Source: Teichococcus vastitatis (GTDB lineage: Bacteria > Pseudomonadota > Alphaproteobacteria > Acetobacterales > Acetobacteraceae). Taken from it: DNA of 64,000 nt. The notes under the pieces were generated by a model that ran no database searches, was not told the DNA's origin, and was given only the letters and a program-made list of their open reading frames with translations. Positions within the stretch are counted from its first letter, which is position 1. Each line of letters starts with the position of its first letter. A program made the position numbers and the translations under genes. This document shows, one piece after another, positions 55,006 to 64,000 of this stretch. The stretch is from assembly GCF_003604215.1 (NCBI RefSeq), contig NZ_QXGS01000006.1:120911-184910 (forward strand), given 5' to 3'.

Positions 55006-55626
55006 ATGTCCGCCCACGCCATGACCCCGCACGGCCACGCCAGCCATTCGGCGCATGCCGCGCATCATGATGCAGGCCCCACCACCGCGCTGGGGTTCTG
55101 GATCTACCTGATGAGCGACTGCATCCTGTTCGCGGCGCTGTTCGCGACCTATGCGGTGCTCAGCCCGGCCACCGCCGGCGGCCCGACGGAGGCGGAGCTG
55201 TTCGAACTCCCCTTTGTGCTGGTTGAGACGTTTCTGCTGCTGCTCTCCTCCGTCACCTTCGGCTTCGGCATGCTGGCGGCGGTGGGCCGGGACCGGCCGC
55301 GTGCCATGCGCTGGTTCATGGTCACGTTTCTGCTCGGCGCCGGCTTCCTGGCGATGGAATTGTACGAGTTCAACCACCTGATCCACATCGGCGCCGGCCC
55401 GAGCACCAGCGCCTTCCTGTCGGCCTTCTTCACCCTGGTGGGCACGCACGGCCTGCACGTCACCTTCGGCATGATCTGGCTGGCGACCATGATGGTGCAC
55501 GTGATGCGGGACGGCTTCACCGACACCAACCTGACGCGCCTGAACTGCCTCAGCATGTTCTGGCACTTCCTGGACGTCATCTGGATCGGCGTGTTCACGC
55601 TCGTCTATCTGATGGGAGCCCTGTAG
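55006..55626 (+). CDS. cyoC: Ubiquinol oxidase subunit III
   Basis: The 206-aa protein has five membrane helices in the CyoC pattern: [80 protein letters not shown] and [20 protein letters not shown]. Its first ~25 residues are His-rich (seven His, [18 protein letters not shown]), echoing the CyoA tail. It starts 4 bp after cyoB and ends 3 bp before cyoD. Confidence 0.92.
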   Translation: MSAHAMTPHGHASHSAHAAHHDAGPTTALGFWIYLMSDCILFAALFATYAVLSPATAGGPTEAELFELPFVLVETFLLLLSSVTFGFGMLAAVGRDRPRAMRWFMVTFLLGAGFLAMELYEFNHLIHIGAGPSTSAFLSAFFTLVGTHGLHVTFGMIWLATMMVHVMRDGFTDTNLTRLNCLSMFWHFLDVIWIGVFTLVYLMGAL

Positions 55627-55629
55627 ACC

Positions 55630-56013
55630 ATGGCCACCGCTTCCCGACACCCCGCGCGCCCTGGCGAGGATCCTTCGGCGGCGCAGGCCGCGCAGGCCCA
55701 TGGCAGCATCGAATCCTACCGCAAGGGCTTCATCCTGGCCCTGGTCCTGACGGTGATCCCCTTCGCGCTGGTGATGGGCAACGTGCTGCCCAAGGCGGCG
55801 ACGATCGCGGTTGTGCTGGGCACGGCCGTGGTGCAGATGGTGGTCCATCTGATCTACTTCCTGCACCTGAAGACCGGGGAAGGCGAGCGCTGGAACCTGG
55901 TGGCGCTGGTGTTCACCGTGATCGTGGTGGGCATCGTCATGGCCGGCTCGCTCTGGGTCATGTACAACATGAACCAATCCATGATGGTGCCGATGCCGAT
56001 GCCGGCGGGCTGA
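55630..56013 (+). CDS. cyoD: Ubiquinol oxidase subunit IV
   Basis: The 127-aa protein has three helices typical of CyoD: GFILALVLTVIPFALVMGNV, AVVLGTAVVQMVVHLIYFLH and LVALVFTVIVVGIVMAGSLW, after a short Ala/Gln-rich soluble start. CyoD stabilises the oxidase and aids CuB insertion. It is the last gene of the operon, followed after 24 bp by a strong T-tailed hairpin. Confidence 0.9.
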   Translation: MATASRHPARPGEDPSAAQAAQAHGSIESYRKGFILALVLTVIPFALVMGNVLPKAATIAVVLGTAVVQMVVHLIYFLHLKTGEGERWNLVALVFTVIVVGIVMAGSLWVMYNMNQSMMVPMPMPAG

Positions 56014-56037
56014 ACGCCGCTCACGCCGCCCGCCCAG

Positions 56038-56073
56038 GGCCGGGCGCGCCGCGAGGCGCGGCCCGGCCTTTTT
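56038..56073 (+). terminator. Intrinsic terminator of cyoABCD
   Basis: GGCCGGGCGCGCC pairs with GGCGCGGCCCGGCC (one bulged base) around GCGA, followed by TTTTT. It lies 24 bp after the cyoD stop and is the clearest intrinsic terminator in the window. Confidence 0.85.
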
Positions 56074-56235
56074 CATGGTCCCGTCCGGCTCGGGCGTCCC
56101 CGGCAGGGCGCCGGCGGGATGGCGATCGATCGCCCCGCGTGTCGCGGCCCTGCCATGGTTGGCCTGACGCCGCCGCGCCGCGGGGTGGCGAGCCGGGATG
56201 CGGAGGTGGCGGCGCGCAGGCGGGCTCGCCGCGCT

Positions 56236-57216
56236 TCAGCCGGCCTTGGCGCCGGAGCTGCGCACCAGCTCGCGCCACATCGGCCGCTCCCGCTCGGCGC
56301 GGGCGGCGGCGTCCTCCGGGGAGCTGGACAGGGCCAGGGCGCCGCCTTCCAGCAGCCGCTGCCGGAAGGCGGGGTCGGCGGCCACCTCGCGCATGGCGGC
56401 GTTCAGCCGCTCCACCACGGGGCGCGGGGTGCCGGCCGGGGCGATAAAGGTGCCCCACACCGTGACCACGAAATCGGCCAGCCCGGCCTCGGCCATGGTG
56501 GGCACCTCGGGCAGGGTCGGCCAGCGTTCCGCGCTGGTCACCGCCAGGGCCCGTATCCGCCCTTCCTTGATCAGCGGCACATAGGAGGCGAGATTGTCCA
56601 GGGTGAAGTCGACATCGCCGGCCAGCAGCGCCGGAATGGTCTGCGCCGCGCCGCGATAGGGCACATGCGTCGCCTCCACCTGGGTGCGGCCGAACAGCAG
56701 GGCGCTCGACAGGTGGGTGGTCTGGCCGATGCCGGTGGAGCCGTAGGTGACGCCGCCCGGCCGCGCCCGCGCCCAGTCGATGAACTCGGCCAGCGTCTTC
56801 GCCGGCGAGCGCCCCGCCGCCACCACCGCGACGTTGGGCATCTCGTACACCATGCCGAGAGTTTTCAGGTCCCGCATCGGGTCGAACGGCATGCTGTCGA
56901 ACAAAAAAGGATTGATCACTAGGCCGCTGACATTGGCGACGCCGATGGTGCTGCCATCGGCGGACGCCTTGGCCACGGCGTCGGTGCCGATGTTGCCGCT
57001 GGCCCCCGGCTTGTTCTCCACCACCACGGGCTGGCCGAGCAGGGCGCCCAGCCGCTCGGCATAGAGGCGGGCGATGACATCGGTGGAGCCGCCCGGCGGA
57101 TAAGGCACGACCAGCCGCACCGGCCGGTCGGGCCAGGCTGCGGCGCGCGCGGGCCGGGCGAGGGGACAGGCGGCGGCCAGGGCGGCGGCGCCGAGCATGG
57201 TGCGGCGGCGGATCAT
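56236..57216 (-). CDS. Bug-family (TctC) substrate-binding protein, second copy
   Basis: The 326-aa protein has a signal with twin arginines (MIRRRTMLGAAALAAACPLA) and the Bug fold: WPDRPVRLVVPYPPGGSTDV, VENKPGASGNIGTDAVAKAS, and THVPYRGAAQTIPALLAGDV. It is paralogous in family, not closely, to the receptor at 49618. ATG 57216 gives better spacing to GGGAGA than ATG 57222. No transporter subunits are adjacent. The TetR gene lies 104 bp upstream on the same strand, so it could share that transcript. Ligand unknown. Confidence 0.87.
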   Translation of the reverse strand: MIRRRTMLGAAALAAACPLARPARAAAWPDRPVRLVVPYPPGGSTDVIARLYAERLGALLGQPVVVENKPGASGNIGTDAVAKASADGSTIGVANVSGLVINPFLFDSMPFDPMRDLKTLGMVYEMPNVAVVAAGRSPAKTLAEFIDWARARPGGVTYGSTGIGQTTHLSSALLFGRTQVEATHVPYRGAAQTIPALLAGDVDFTLDNLASYVPLIKEGRIRALAVTSAERWPTLPEVPTMAEAGLADFVVTVWGTFIAPAGTPRPVVERLNAAMREVAADPAFRQRLLEGGALALSSSPEDAAARAERERPMWRELVRSSGAKAG

Positions 57217-57320
57217 GGGCATTCTCCCGGTGTTGTTCTGCTGGCGTGGGCGCAAGGTCGGGCGCCGGCGCCGATCATGCGACGCCGCCGGGTCCGGGGC
57301 CAAGAGGGAGGGGCGGCGGA

Positions 57321-57971
57321 TCAGCCCGCCGGGGGCAGCAGCGCGGCCAACAGCAGGTCGCGATGCGCGGCCCGCATCGCGGCGGCCTCCGGCGCATCCG
57401 CGTTGCCCAGGATGATGCGCCACACCGAGAGCATCACCACCGGTGCCAGCACCACCTCGGCGTAACCGGGGGCGGCGACCTCCGGGCGGAACTCGCCGGC
57501 GGCGACGCCGGCCTCCAGCAGGCGCTGGGCGATGCCGACGCTGCGCGCCAGCATCTCGTCGCGGTAGAACCCGGCCAGTTCGGGGACGTGCTCCGCCTCG
57601 GCGATGATCAGGCGGAACAGCACGCGATCCCGCGCATCCTCGCACACCGCCTGGTAGCCGAGGTCGAGCAGCGCGGCGAGCAGCGCCCGGTACGAGCCGC
57701 TGTGCTGGCTGAGCTGGCGTTCCGCGGCTTCGAAATCCGAGCGGGTGCCATCGCGCACCACCGCCTCGAATAACGCCGTCTTGGACGGAAAATAATGGTA
57801 GATCAATCCTTTGGCAATGCCGGCGCGGCGGGCGACCTCCGCCATGCGGGCCCCGGCGAAGCCGCGCGCGGCGAATTCCTCCAGCGCCGCTTCAAGGATC
57901 TGCGGCATCCGTTCGGCGGGCGGCAGGCGGCGACGGGACGGTTCATGGGGTGTCGCTGTGTCCGGTGGCAT
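57321..57971 (-). CDS. TetR/AcrR-family repressor of the adjacent RND pump
   Basis: The 216-aa protein has the TetR helix-turn-helix (ILEAALEEFAARGFAGARMA, then VARRAGIAKGLIYHYFPSKT) and a helical ligand-binding domain with YRALLAALLDLGYQAVCEDA. It is divergent from the RND adaptor/permease genes. The 129-bp gap contains a near-perfect palindrome (58045-58062) suited to a TetR dimer, so autoregulation and repression of the pump are likely. That link is inferred, though the arrangement is standard. Confidence 0.88.
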   Translation of the reverse strand: MPPDTATPHEPSRRRLPPAERMPQILEAALEEFAARGFAGARMAEVARRAGIAKGLIYHYFPSKTALFEAVVRDGTRSDFEAAERQLSQHSGSYRALLAALLDLGYQAVCEDARDRVLFRLIIAEAEHVPELAGFYRDEMLARSVGIAQRLLEAGVAAGEFRPEVAAPGYAEVVLAPVVMLSVWRIILGNADAPEAAAMRAAHRDLLLAALLPPAG

Positions 57972-58044
57972 GCCTCAGCCGCGTGCTCCTCGCGTGTTCA
58001 ACGGCCTTGACCCGTCCGCCGTTCCTCTTCAAGAATGGGGTTCT

Positions 58045-58062
58045 ATTGACTATTTGGTCAAT
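58045..58062. promoter_or_regulatory. TetR-type operator between repressor and RND genes
   Basis: ATTGAC-TATTTG-GTCAAT is an exact 6-bp inverted repeat with a 6-bp spacer, extended on both sides by TTCT and (A)AGAA. It lies 38 bp before the adaptor start and contains TTGAC, so a bound repressor would cover promoter elements. Confidence 0.75.
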
Positions 58063-58100
58063 AAGAAGAATTCCCTCCAGGAGACCGCAGGCGCACCGCC

Positions 58101-59255
58101 ATGCCGGACCAGATGACCGATCCCGCCCTTCTCACCGCACCGGCCCGGACGCGCCGGCGCCGCTGGCCCTGGCTGGCGGGCGCCCTGGCGATCGGGCTCG
58201 GCGTGCTGGGCGGCGCGGCCTGGTGGCACGGCGACGCTGCGCCGCCGCTCGCGCCGGCCGCGGCGGAGGCGCCACCATCCCTGACGGTGACGCTGGCCCC
58301 GGTGCAGCGCCGCGTGCTGGCACGCGAGGTGATCGGCGACGGCTCGGTGGTGGCCTGGCAGGAACTGGTGATCGGCGCCGAAACCGGCGGGCTGCGCGTG
58401 CTGTCCGTGCCGGTGGAGGAAGGCGAGCCCGTCCGGCAGGGACAATTGCTGGTGGCGCTGGATGACGCATTGCCGGCGGCGCAGATGGCGCAGTCCCGCG
58501 CCGCCCTGGCCGAGGCGGAGGCGGCGCTGTCCATTGCGCGGCTCGACCTGCGCCGCGCCAGCGAGTTGTCGCGCACCGGCAATGTGGCGCGCGAGATCCT
58601 GGACCAGCGGCAATCCGCCGTGCAACAGGCCGAGGCCCGGCTGCTCGCCGCGCGGGCGCGGCAGGGCGAGGCCGAGGTCAGGATGGCGCAAACCCGCATC
58701 CTGGCGCCCTTTGACGGGGTCGTTGCCCGCCGCTCGGTGCTGCCGGGCGCCGTGGTGCAGCCGGGGCAGGAGATGGCGCGGCTGATCCGCGACAACCGGC
58801 TGGAGCTGGATGCCCGCGTGCCGGAGCTGGATCTCGCCGCCCTGCGGCCGGGCCAGGCGGTGCGCGTCCTCCATGGCGACCGGGAGATCGCCGCCAGCAT
58901 CCGCGCCGTGGCGCCGGTGGTGGCGGGCGAGACCCGGCTCGGCATCGTGCACGTGGCGCTGCCGGCCGGGTCCGGGCTGCGCCCCGGCATGTTCGCCCGC
59001 GCCGAGATCCGCCCGGAGACGGCGCCGGCCCTCGTCGTGCCGCAGGAGGCGGTGGTGTTTCGCGCCGGCCAGGCCGTCGCCTTCGTGCTGCCCGAAGGCG
59101 GCGACCGCGTGATGCGGCGCGAGGTGGCGACCGGGGCCCGGCAGGAGGGTTTGGTGGCGGTGACCTCGGGCCTCGCGGAGGGCGAGCGCGTGGTGGCCTC
59201 CGGCGCCGGCTTCCTGTCGGATGGCGACCGCGTGCGCGTCACGGCGCCGCGCTGA
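58101..59255 (+). CDS. RND efflux periplasmic adaptor (MFP/HlyD type)
   Basis: The 384-aa protein has an N-terminal membrane anchor (RRWPWLAGALAIGLGVLGGA). The order continues with a barrel-sandwich segment (IGAETGGLRVLSVPVEEGEP), an alpha-hairpin (~130-185, ALAEAEAALSIARLDLRRAS), a second lipoyl half (ILAPFDGVVARRSVLPGAVV) and beta-barrel domains. It bridges the inner-membrane pump and an outer-membrane channel. It is followed 13 bp later by the permease. No outer-membrane factor is encoded in the window, so it would borrow one. Confidence 0.9.
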   Translation: MPDQMTDPALLTAPARTRRRRWPWLAGALAIGLGVLGGAAWWHGDAAPPLAPAAAEAPPSLTVTLAPVQRRVLAREVIGDGSVVAWQELVIGAETGGLRVLSVPVEEGEPVRQGQLLVALDDALPAAQMAQSRAALAEAEAALSIARLDLRRASELSRTGNVAREILDQRQSAVQQAEARLLAARARQGEAEVRMAQTRILAPFDGVVARRSVLPGAVVQPGQEMARLIRDNRLELDARVPELDLAALRPGQAVRVLHGDREIAASIRAVAPVVAGETRLGIVHVALPAGSGLRPGMFARAEIRPETAPALVVPQEAVVFRAGQAVAFVLPEGGDRVMRREVATGARQEGLVAVTSGLAEGERVVASGAGFLSDGDRVRVTAPR

Positions 59256-59268
59256 AGGATCGGGCGTC

Positions 59269-62200
59269 ATGGAACACCGCAACATTTCCGCCTGGGCGAT
59301 CCGCAACCCGATCCCGACCTGCGTGCTGTTTCTGCTGCTGACGCTGGCGGGACTGGTCGCCTTTCCCATGCTGCGCGTCAACAACACGCCCGACATCGAC
59401 CTGCCCGCCGTGGTGGTGACGGTGATGCAGCCCGGCGCCGCGCCCTCCGAGCTGGAAACGCAGGTGACGCGGCGGGTGGAGGACGCGGTGTCCGGCCTGG
59501 GCGACGTCAAGCACATGACGTCGATCGTCAATGACGGCGTGTCCACCACGGTGATCGAGTTCAACCTCGGCAAGAACGTGGACCGCGCCACCAATGATGT
59601 GCGCGACAAGGTGTCGCAGATCCGCGCCGACCTGCCGGCGGCGATCCGCGATCCGATCGTCAGCCGCGTCGAGGTGACCGGCGGCGCCATCGTCACCTAC
59701 ACCGTGGCCAACCCGGCGATGAGCACGGAGCAGCTTTCCTGGTTCGTCACCGACACGGTGTCGAAGTCGTTGCTGGCGATCCCGGGCGTGGCCGAGGTGA
59801 ACCGCGTCGGCGGCGTGGAGCGCGAGATCCGGGTGGCGCTGAAGCCCGAGCGGCTGCTGGCGCTCGGCATCACCGCCGCGCAGGTGAACGCGCAGCTGCG
59901 CGACGCCAACATCAACCTGCCCGCCGGCCGCGGCACGCTGGGACAGAGCGAGCAGAGCATCCGCACCCTCGGCTCGGCCGACAGCGTCGAGGCCCTGCGC
60001 AGCCGGCCGGTCATCCTGCCGGGCGGCCGCACCGCGCGGCTGGAGGAGATCGCCGAGGTCAGCGACAGCACGGCCGAGATCCGCAGCGCGGCGAGGCTCG
60101 ATGGCCTGCCGGTGGTGGCGTTCGAGGTGATGCGCACCCGCGGCTCCTCCGAGATGGCGGTGGCCGAGGCGGTGGCGAAGCGGATCGAAACCCTGCAGGC
60201 GGCGCATCCGGGCACCGAGATCCGCCTCGTCACCTCCACCGTCGCCTTTGTGGAAGCGGGCTACCACGGCGCGCTGGAGGCGCTGCTGGTCGGCACCCTG
60301 CTGGCCGTGCTGGTGGTGTGGCTGTTCCTGCGCGACTGGCGCGCGACGATGATCGCTTCCGTGGCCATGCCGCTGTCGCTGGTGCCGACCTTTCTGGTGC
60401 TGCACTGGCTCGGCTACGCGCTGAGCAACGTGTCGCTGCTCGGGCTCACCCTGGTGGTGGGCGTGCTGGTGGACGACGCCATCGTCGAGATCGAGAACAT
60501 CGTCCGCCACCTGCGCAGCAACCCGGAACGCGGCGCCCTGCGCGCGGCACTGGACGCCTCGGCCGAGATCGGGCTGGCGGTGATGGCCACCACCGGCGCC
60601 ATCCTGGCGGTGTTCGTGCCGGTGGCCTTCATGCCGGGCATTCCCGGCCAGTTCTTCCGCCAGTTCGGCCTCACCGTGGCCGCGGCGGTGTTCTTCTCCC
60701 TGGTGGTGGCGCGGTTGCTGACGCCGCTCATGGGTGCCTACCTGTTGAAGCCGCAGCTTCGCGCCCATGCGGACGAGGTCGGCGAGGGCGTGGTCGGCCG
60801 CCGCTACCTGTCGCTGCTCGGCTGGTGCCTGCGGCACCGCTGGATCACGCTCGGCGCCGCCACAGCCTTCTTCGCCCTGTCGCTGGCGCTGGTGCCGCTG
60901 ATCCCCTCCGACTTCATTCCCGCCGCCGATCGCGGCCGTTCCGCCGCGGCGCTGGAGCTGGAGCCGGGTGCCACGCTGGCCGACACCGATGCCGCCGTGC
61001 AGCGCGCCACCGCCATCCTGAAGGCACGGCCGGAGGTGGTGTCCGTGTTCGCCTCGCTGGGTACCTCCAGCGTGGCGGGCGGCCCCGGCATGGGCAGCTC
61101 CACGGCGCAGGGCGATCCGCGCAACGCCAACCTGATCATCACGCTGAAGCCGCGCGGCGAGCGCGCCCTGACGCAACAGCAATTCGAGGCGGCGCTGCGC
61201 CCGCAGCTGGAAGCCATCCCCGGCGTGCGCCTGCGCTTCGGCGCCGATGGCCTGAGCGGCTCCAAGGCCGAGATCACGCTGGTGGGCGACGACGCCGCCG
61301 TGCTGGCCGGCGCGGCGCGGGAGCTGGAGCGGCAGATGCGCGGCCTGTCCACGCTGTCCGGCGCCCGTTCCACCGCCAGCCTGGAGCGTCCGGAACTGCA
61401 GATCGTGCCGCGGGAAGCCCGCGCGGCGGAACTCGGCGTCTCGGTGGCCGCCATCGGCCAGACCGCGCGCATCGCCACCATCGGCGACGTGGATCAGAAC
61501 CTGGCGCGCTTCAACCTGCCGGACCGGCAGATCCCGATCCGCGTCATGCTGGACGAGGCGGCGCGCGGTGACCTCGCCACGCTGCGGACCCTGCGCGTCG
61601 CCGGCCGCGCCGACCTGGCGGTGCCGCTGGAAGCCGTGGCCACCATCCGCCACGGCGCCGGCCCGGCGCAGATCGACCGCCTGGACCGCACCCGCAAGGC
61701 CACGGTGCAGGCCGAGCTGAACGGCCTGCCGCTCGGCGAGGCGACCGCGCTGGTGGCTGCGCTGCCGATCATGCGGAACCTGCCGCCCGGCGTGCGCGAG
61801 CAGCCGGTGGGCGACGTGGAGGTGATGGCCGAGCTGTTCTCCGGCTTCGTGCTGGCGCTCGGCTCCGGCGTGCTGCTGATCTACATCGTGCTGGTGCTGC
61901 TGTTCGGCGGCTTCCTACAGCCGCTCACCATCATGTCGGCGCTGCCGCTGTCGCTCGGCGGCGCGCTGATGGCGCTGCTGCTGGCCGGCGGCGCGCTCAG
62001 CGTGTCGGCGGTGATCGGCGTGCTGATGCTGATGGGCATCGTCGCCAAGAACTCCATCCTGCTCGTGGAATACGCCATTGAGGCGCGCCGCGCCGGCCAT
62101 TCCCGCACCGAGGCGCTGTTCGAGGCGGCGCGCAAGCGGGCGCGCCCCATCATCATGACCACCATCGCCATGACCGCCGGCATGGCGCACATCGCTGCCG

Positions 62201-62373
62201 GCATCGGCGCGGATGCCGAGTTCCGCGCGCCGATGGCGCTGGTGGTGATCGGCGGGCTGATCACCTCGACGCTGCTCAGCCTGGTGGTGGTGCCGGTGGT
62301 CTACACCGTGCTGGACGATGTCGGCCGCCGGGCGGCGGGCATGCTGCGGGGGCGCAAGGCGAAAGTGGCGTGA
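59269..62373 (+). CDS. RND-family efflux permease (HAE1-like)
   Basis: The 1034-aa protein has the normal RND length and 12-helix plan. It starts [20 protein letters not shown], has the proton-relay pair in [20 protein letters not shown], the helix-11 region [17 protein letters not shown], and two large periplasmic loops. The ligand class (drug versus metal) is not certain; the sequence is closer to the general HAE/MdtBC-like group than to CusA. It is coupled to the adaptor and likely under TetR control. Confidence 0.9.
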   Translation: MEHRNISAWAIRNPIPTCVLFLLLTLAGLVAFPMLRVNNTPDIDLPAVVVTVMQPGAAPSELETQVTRRVEDAVSGLGDVKHMTSIVNDGVSTTVIEFNLGKNVDRATNDVRDKVSQIRADLPAAIRDPIVSRVEVTGGAIVTYTVANPAMSTEQLSWFVTDTVSKSLLAIPGVAEVNRVGGVEREIRVALKPERLLALGITAAQVNAQLRDANINLPAGRGTLGQSEQSIRTLGSADSVEALRSRPVILPGGRTARLEEIAEVSDSTAEIRSAARLDGLPVVAFEVMRTRGSSEMAVAEAVAKRIETLQAAHPGTEIRLVTSTVAFVEAGYHGALEALLVGTLLAVLVVWLFLRDWRATMIASVAMPLSLVPTFLVLHWLGYALSNVSLLGLTLVVGVLVDDAIVEIENIVRHLRSNPERGALRAALDASAEIGLAVMATTGAILAVFVPVAFMPGIPGQFFRQFGLTVAAAVFFSLVVARLLTPLMGAYLLKPQLRAHADEVGEGVVGRRYLSLLGWCLRHRWITLGAATAFFALSLALVPLIPSDFIPAADRGRSAAALELEPGATLADTDAAVQRATAILKARPEVVSVFASLGTSSVAGGPGMGSSTAQGDPRNANLIITLKPRGERALTQQQFEAALRPQLEAIPGVRLRFGADGLSGSKAEITLVGDDAAVLAGAARELERQMRGLSTLSGARSTASLERPELQIVPREARAAELGVSVAAIGQTARIATIGDVDQNLARFNLPDRQIPIRVMLDEAARGDLATLRTLRVAGRADLAVPLEAVATIRHGAGPAQIDRLDRTRKATVQAELNGLPLGEATALVAALPIMRNLPPGVREQPVGDVEVMAELFSGFVLALGSGVLLIYIVLVLLFGGFLQPLTIMSALPLSLGGALMALLLAGGALSVSAVIGVLMLMGIVAKNSILLVEYAIEARRAGHSRTEALFEAARKRARPIIMTTIAMTAGMAHIAAGIGADAEFRAPMALVVIGGLITSTLLSLVVVPVVYTVLDDVGRRAAGMLRGRKAKVA

Positions 62374-62415
62374 CTCCGCCTTGCGTGGCCTGCCGCGAAT
62401 TCCAATCTGCCCCGC

Positions 62416-63891
62416 ATGGACGCCATCACCGCCACGGAACCGCGCTTCCACTTCGACAACAGCTACGCCCGGCTACCGGGCCGCTTCTATGCGCGGCTGG
62501 ACCCGACGCCGGTGGCCGCGCCGAAGCTGGTGCGGGTCAACGCGGCCCTGGCGCAGCAGCTCGGCCTCGATCCGGAGGCGCTGCGCTCGCCGGACGGGGT
62601 GGCGGTGCTGGCCGGCAACCATGTGCCGGCAGGGGCCGAGCCGCTGGCGCAGGCTTATGCCGGCCACCAGTTCGGCGGCTTCTCGCCGCAGCTGGGCGAT
62701 GGCCGCGCCATTCTGCTGGGCGAGCAGGTGGCGCCGGACGGCACGCGGCGCGACATCCAGCTCAAGGGCTCCGGCCCGACGCCGTTCTCGCGCCGTGGCG
62801 ATGGCCGCGCCGCGCTCGGCCCGGTGCTGCGCGAATTCCTGGTGAGCGAGGCCATGGCAGCGCTGGGCATCCCGGCGACACGGGCGCTGGCGGCGGTGAC
62901 CACGGGCGAGACGGTGCTGCGCGAGCGGGAACTCCCGGGTGGCGTGTTCACCCGCGTCGCCGCCAGCCATCTGCGCGTCGGCACCTTCCAGTATTTCGCG
63001 GCCCGGCGGGATGACGAGGCGCTACGCATCCTGCTGGACTACGCCATCGCCCGGCATGACCCGGCGGCGGCGGAGGCCGACAACCCGGCGCTGGCCTTCT
63101 TCGCCGGCGTGGTGCGGCGGCAGGCGGCGCTGGTGGCGCAATGGCTGCTGGTCGGCTTCGTGCATGGCGTGATGAACACCGACAACACCAGCATCTCCGG
63201 CGAGACCATCGATTTCGGCCCCTGCGCCTTCATGGAAGCCTATGACCCGGCCACGGTGTTCAGCTCCATCGACAGCTTCGGTCGCTACGCCTACGGCAAC
63301 CAGCCGCGCATCGTGCAGTGGAACCTGGCACGACTTGCGGAATGCCTGCTGCCACTGCTGGCGCTGGACGAGGAGGCGGCGGTGGAGCGGGCGCAGCAGG
63401 CCCTGGCCGAGTTCGCTCCGACCTTCGAGGCCGCTTACCACGGTGGGTTGCGCCGTAAGCTCGGCCTGCACACCGAGGAGGAGGGCGACATCGCCCTGGC
63501 GCAGGACCTGCTGACCCGCATGACCGAGCAGCGCGTCGATTTCACCCTGGCCTTCCGCCACCTGGCCGATGCGGAACAGGCCCGCACGCTGTTCCAGGAT
63601 CCGGCGGCCCTGGATGGCTGGATGGAAGGCTGGCGGCAGCGCCTGGCGCGCGAGGGCGCCTCGCCCGAGGCGCGCCGCGCGGCGATGGCAGCGGTGAACC
63701 CCGCCTTCATTCCACGCAACCACCGGGTCGAGGCCGCCATTGCCGCGGCGGTGGAGCGCGAGGATTTCTCTCTGTTCCACGAAATGGCCGAGCTGCTGAC
63801 GCGACCCTACGAGGACCAGCCCGGCCTCGAGCACTACACCCTGCCGGCGGCGCCGGAGGAGGAAGTGCGGCAAACCTTCTGCGGCACCTGA
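62416..63891 (+). CDS. selO: Protein adenylyltransferase SelO (YdiU/UPF0061)
   Basis: The 491-aa pseudokinase-like protein has the SelO core: [40 protein letters not shown] (the ATP-binding Lys), [14 protein letters not shown], and [20 protein letters not shown] with catalytic Asn/Asp residues. It transfers AMP to Ser/Thr/Tyr of target proteins in redox stress. The C-terminus ends TFCGT, where the Cys is at the position of selenocysteine in animal SelO. It starts 42 bp after the RND permease. Confidence 0.9.
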   Translation: MDAITATEPRFHFDNSYARLPGRFYARLDPTPVAAPKLVRVNAALAQQLGLDPEALRSPDGVAVLAGNHVPAGAEPLAQAYAGHQFGGFSPQLGDGRAILLGEQVAPDGTRRDIQLKGSGPTPFSRRGDGRAALGPVLREFLVSEAMAALGIPATRALAAVTTGETVLRERELPGGVFTRVAASHLRVGTFQYFAARRDDEALRILLDYAIARHDPAAAEADNPALAFFAGVVRRQAALVAQWLLVGFVHGVMNTDNTSISGETIDFGPCAFMEAYDPATVFSSIDSFGRYAYGNQPRIVQWNLARLAECLLPLLALDEEAAVERAQQALAEFAPTFEAAYHGGLRRKLGLHTEEEGDIALAQDLLTRMTEQRVDFTLAFRHLADAEQARTLFQDPAALDGWMEGWRQRLAREGASPEARRAAMAAVNPAFIPRNHRVEAAIAAAVEREDFSLFHEMAELLTRPYEDQPGLEHYTLPAAPEEEVRQTFCGT

Positions 63892-63927
63892 GCGCGGCGG
63901 ACCGATTCACCCGGCGCGGGATCTGCT

Positions 63928-63960
63928 CTAGCAGCCTGTCGGGTTTGGGTCGGCTGCTAG
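63928..63960. repeat. 9-bp inverted repeat downstream of selO (terminator or mobile-element end)
   Basis: CTAGCAGCC and GGCTGCTAG are perfect reverse complements separated by 15 bases. The AT content is higher than the surroundings. It could be the selO terminator, though no T-tract follows, or the terminal inverted repeat of an insertion sequence lying beyond the window edge; the present sequence cannot decide. Confidence 0.4.
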
Positions 63961-64000
63961 TGGGATAGTTGGGGTTACGGATCATGTAGCCAGCCGCAGG

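Noticed and set aside
63877-63891. Selenocysteine in SelO
   Set aside because: The C-terminal residue is encoded by an ordinary Cys codon (TGC) and the normal stop follows; no UGA recoding is needed.

Overview
The window is GC-rich DNA with the gene content of an alphaproteobacterium. Acetobacteraceae, and Roseomonas-like bacteria in particular, fit best: two Bug-type (TctC) receptors with twin-arginine-like signals, an AtuA/DUF1446 module, alphaproteobacterial envelope-stress families, and both a cytochrome c oxidase and a bo3-type quinol oxidase. That assignment is an inference from gene families. The window alone does not show whether this is a chromosome, chromid or megaplasmid.

Layout. 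(1) 1-6.9 kb is a degraded mobile or plasmid-derived segment. It holds a partial TraD-like protein divergent from a MobA/MobL relaxase with an oriT-sized gap between them, a HEPN protein, a double-XRE/Dam methyltransferase fusion behind three small genes, and two gene remnants (the C-terminus of an MmeI-like methyltransferase and the C-terminus of a DUF2254 protein). (2) 7.3-17.2 kb runs on the plus strand: a GST, a YihY/BrkB protein, a translationally coupled set (amphipathic-helix protein, Holin-X, DUF3618), two ferritin-like four-helix proteins, a divergent Mfd-like translocase, and two small stress-type proteins. (3) 17.3-29.7 kb has an old yellow enzyme, a PfkB kinase coupled to a GH65 disaccharide phosphorylase, two flavin disulfide reductase-type proteins, and glgC-glgA-glgP. 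(4) 29.7-37 kb is a minus-strand block: a small DMT-type membrane protein, UV damage endonuclease, a DHH phosphoesterase, an inositol monophosphatase, a lipid-kinase-like protein and YsnF. It is interrupted by a frameshifted PAS-GGDEF-EAL pseudogene that lies between two identical 77-bp direct repeats.

(5) 37.4-45.7 kb carries an FdhF/YdeP-type molybdoenzyme and a cytochrome c oxidase operon: coxB with a fused cytochrome c domain, a subunit I-III fusion, a small membrane protein, ctaG and a tri-heme cytochrome c. (6) 45.5-51.6 kb has a small hydrophilic protein, a stress-type SDR, thiM, and a catabolic module (split AtuA, Bug receptor, divergent LysR regulator). (7) 52-56 kb is cyoABCD, with His-rich tails on CyoA and CyoC. 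(8) 56.2-62.4 kb has a second Bug receptor and a TetR-controlled RND efflux pair with a clear palindromic operator. (9) selO and a terminal inverted repeat close the window.

Taken together, regions 2-5 look like a stress-survival and energy-storage neighbourhood (envelope proteins, ferritin-like proteins, glycogen, UV repair, redox enzymes, alternative oxidases). The feature with the least ordinary explanation is the 77-bp-flanked insertion at 33.2-35.1 kb, which split a tightly overlapping operon and yet left both neighbouring genes intact.
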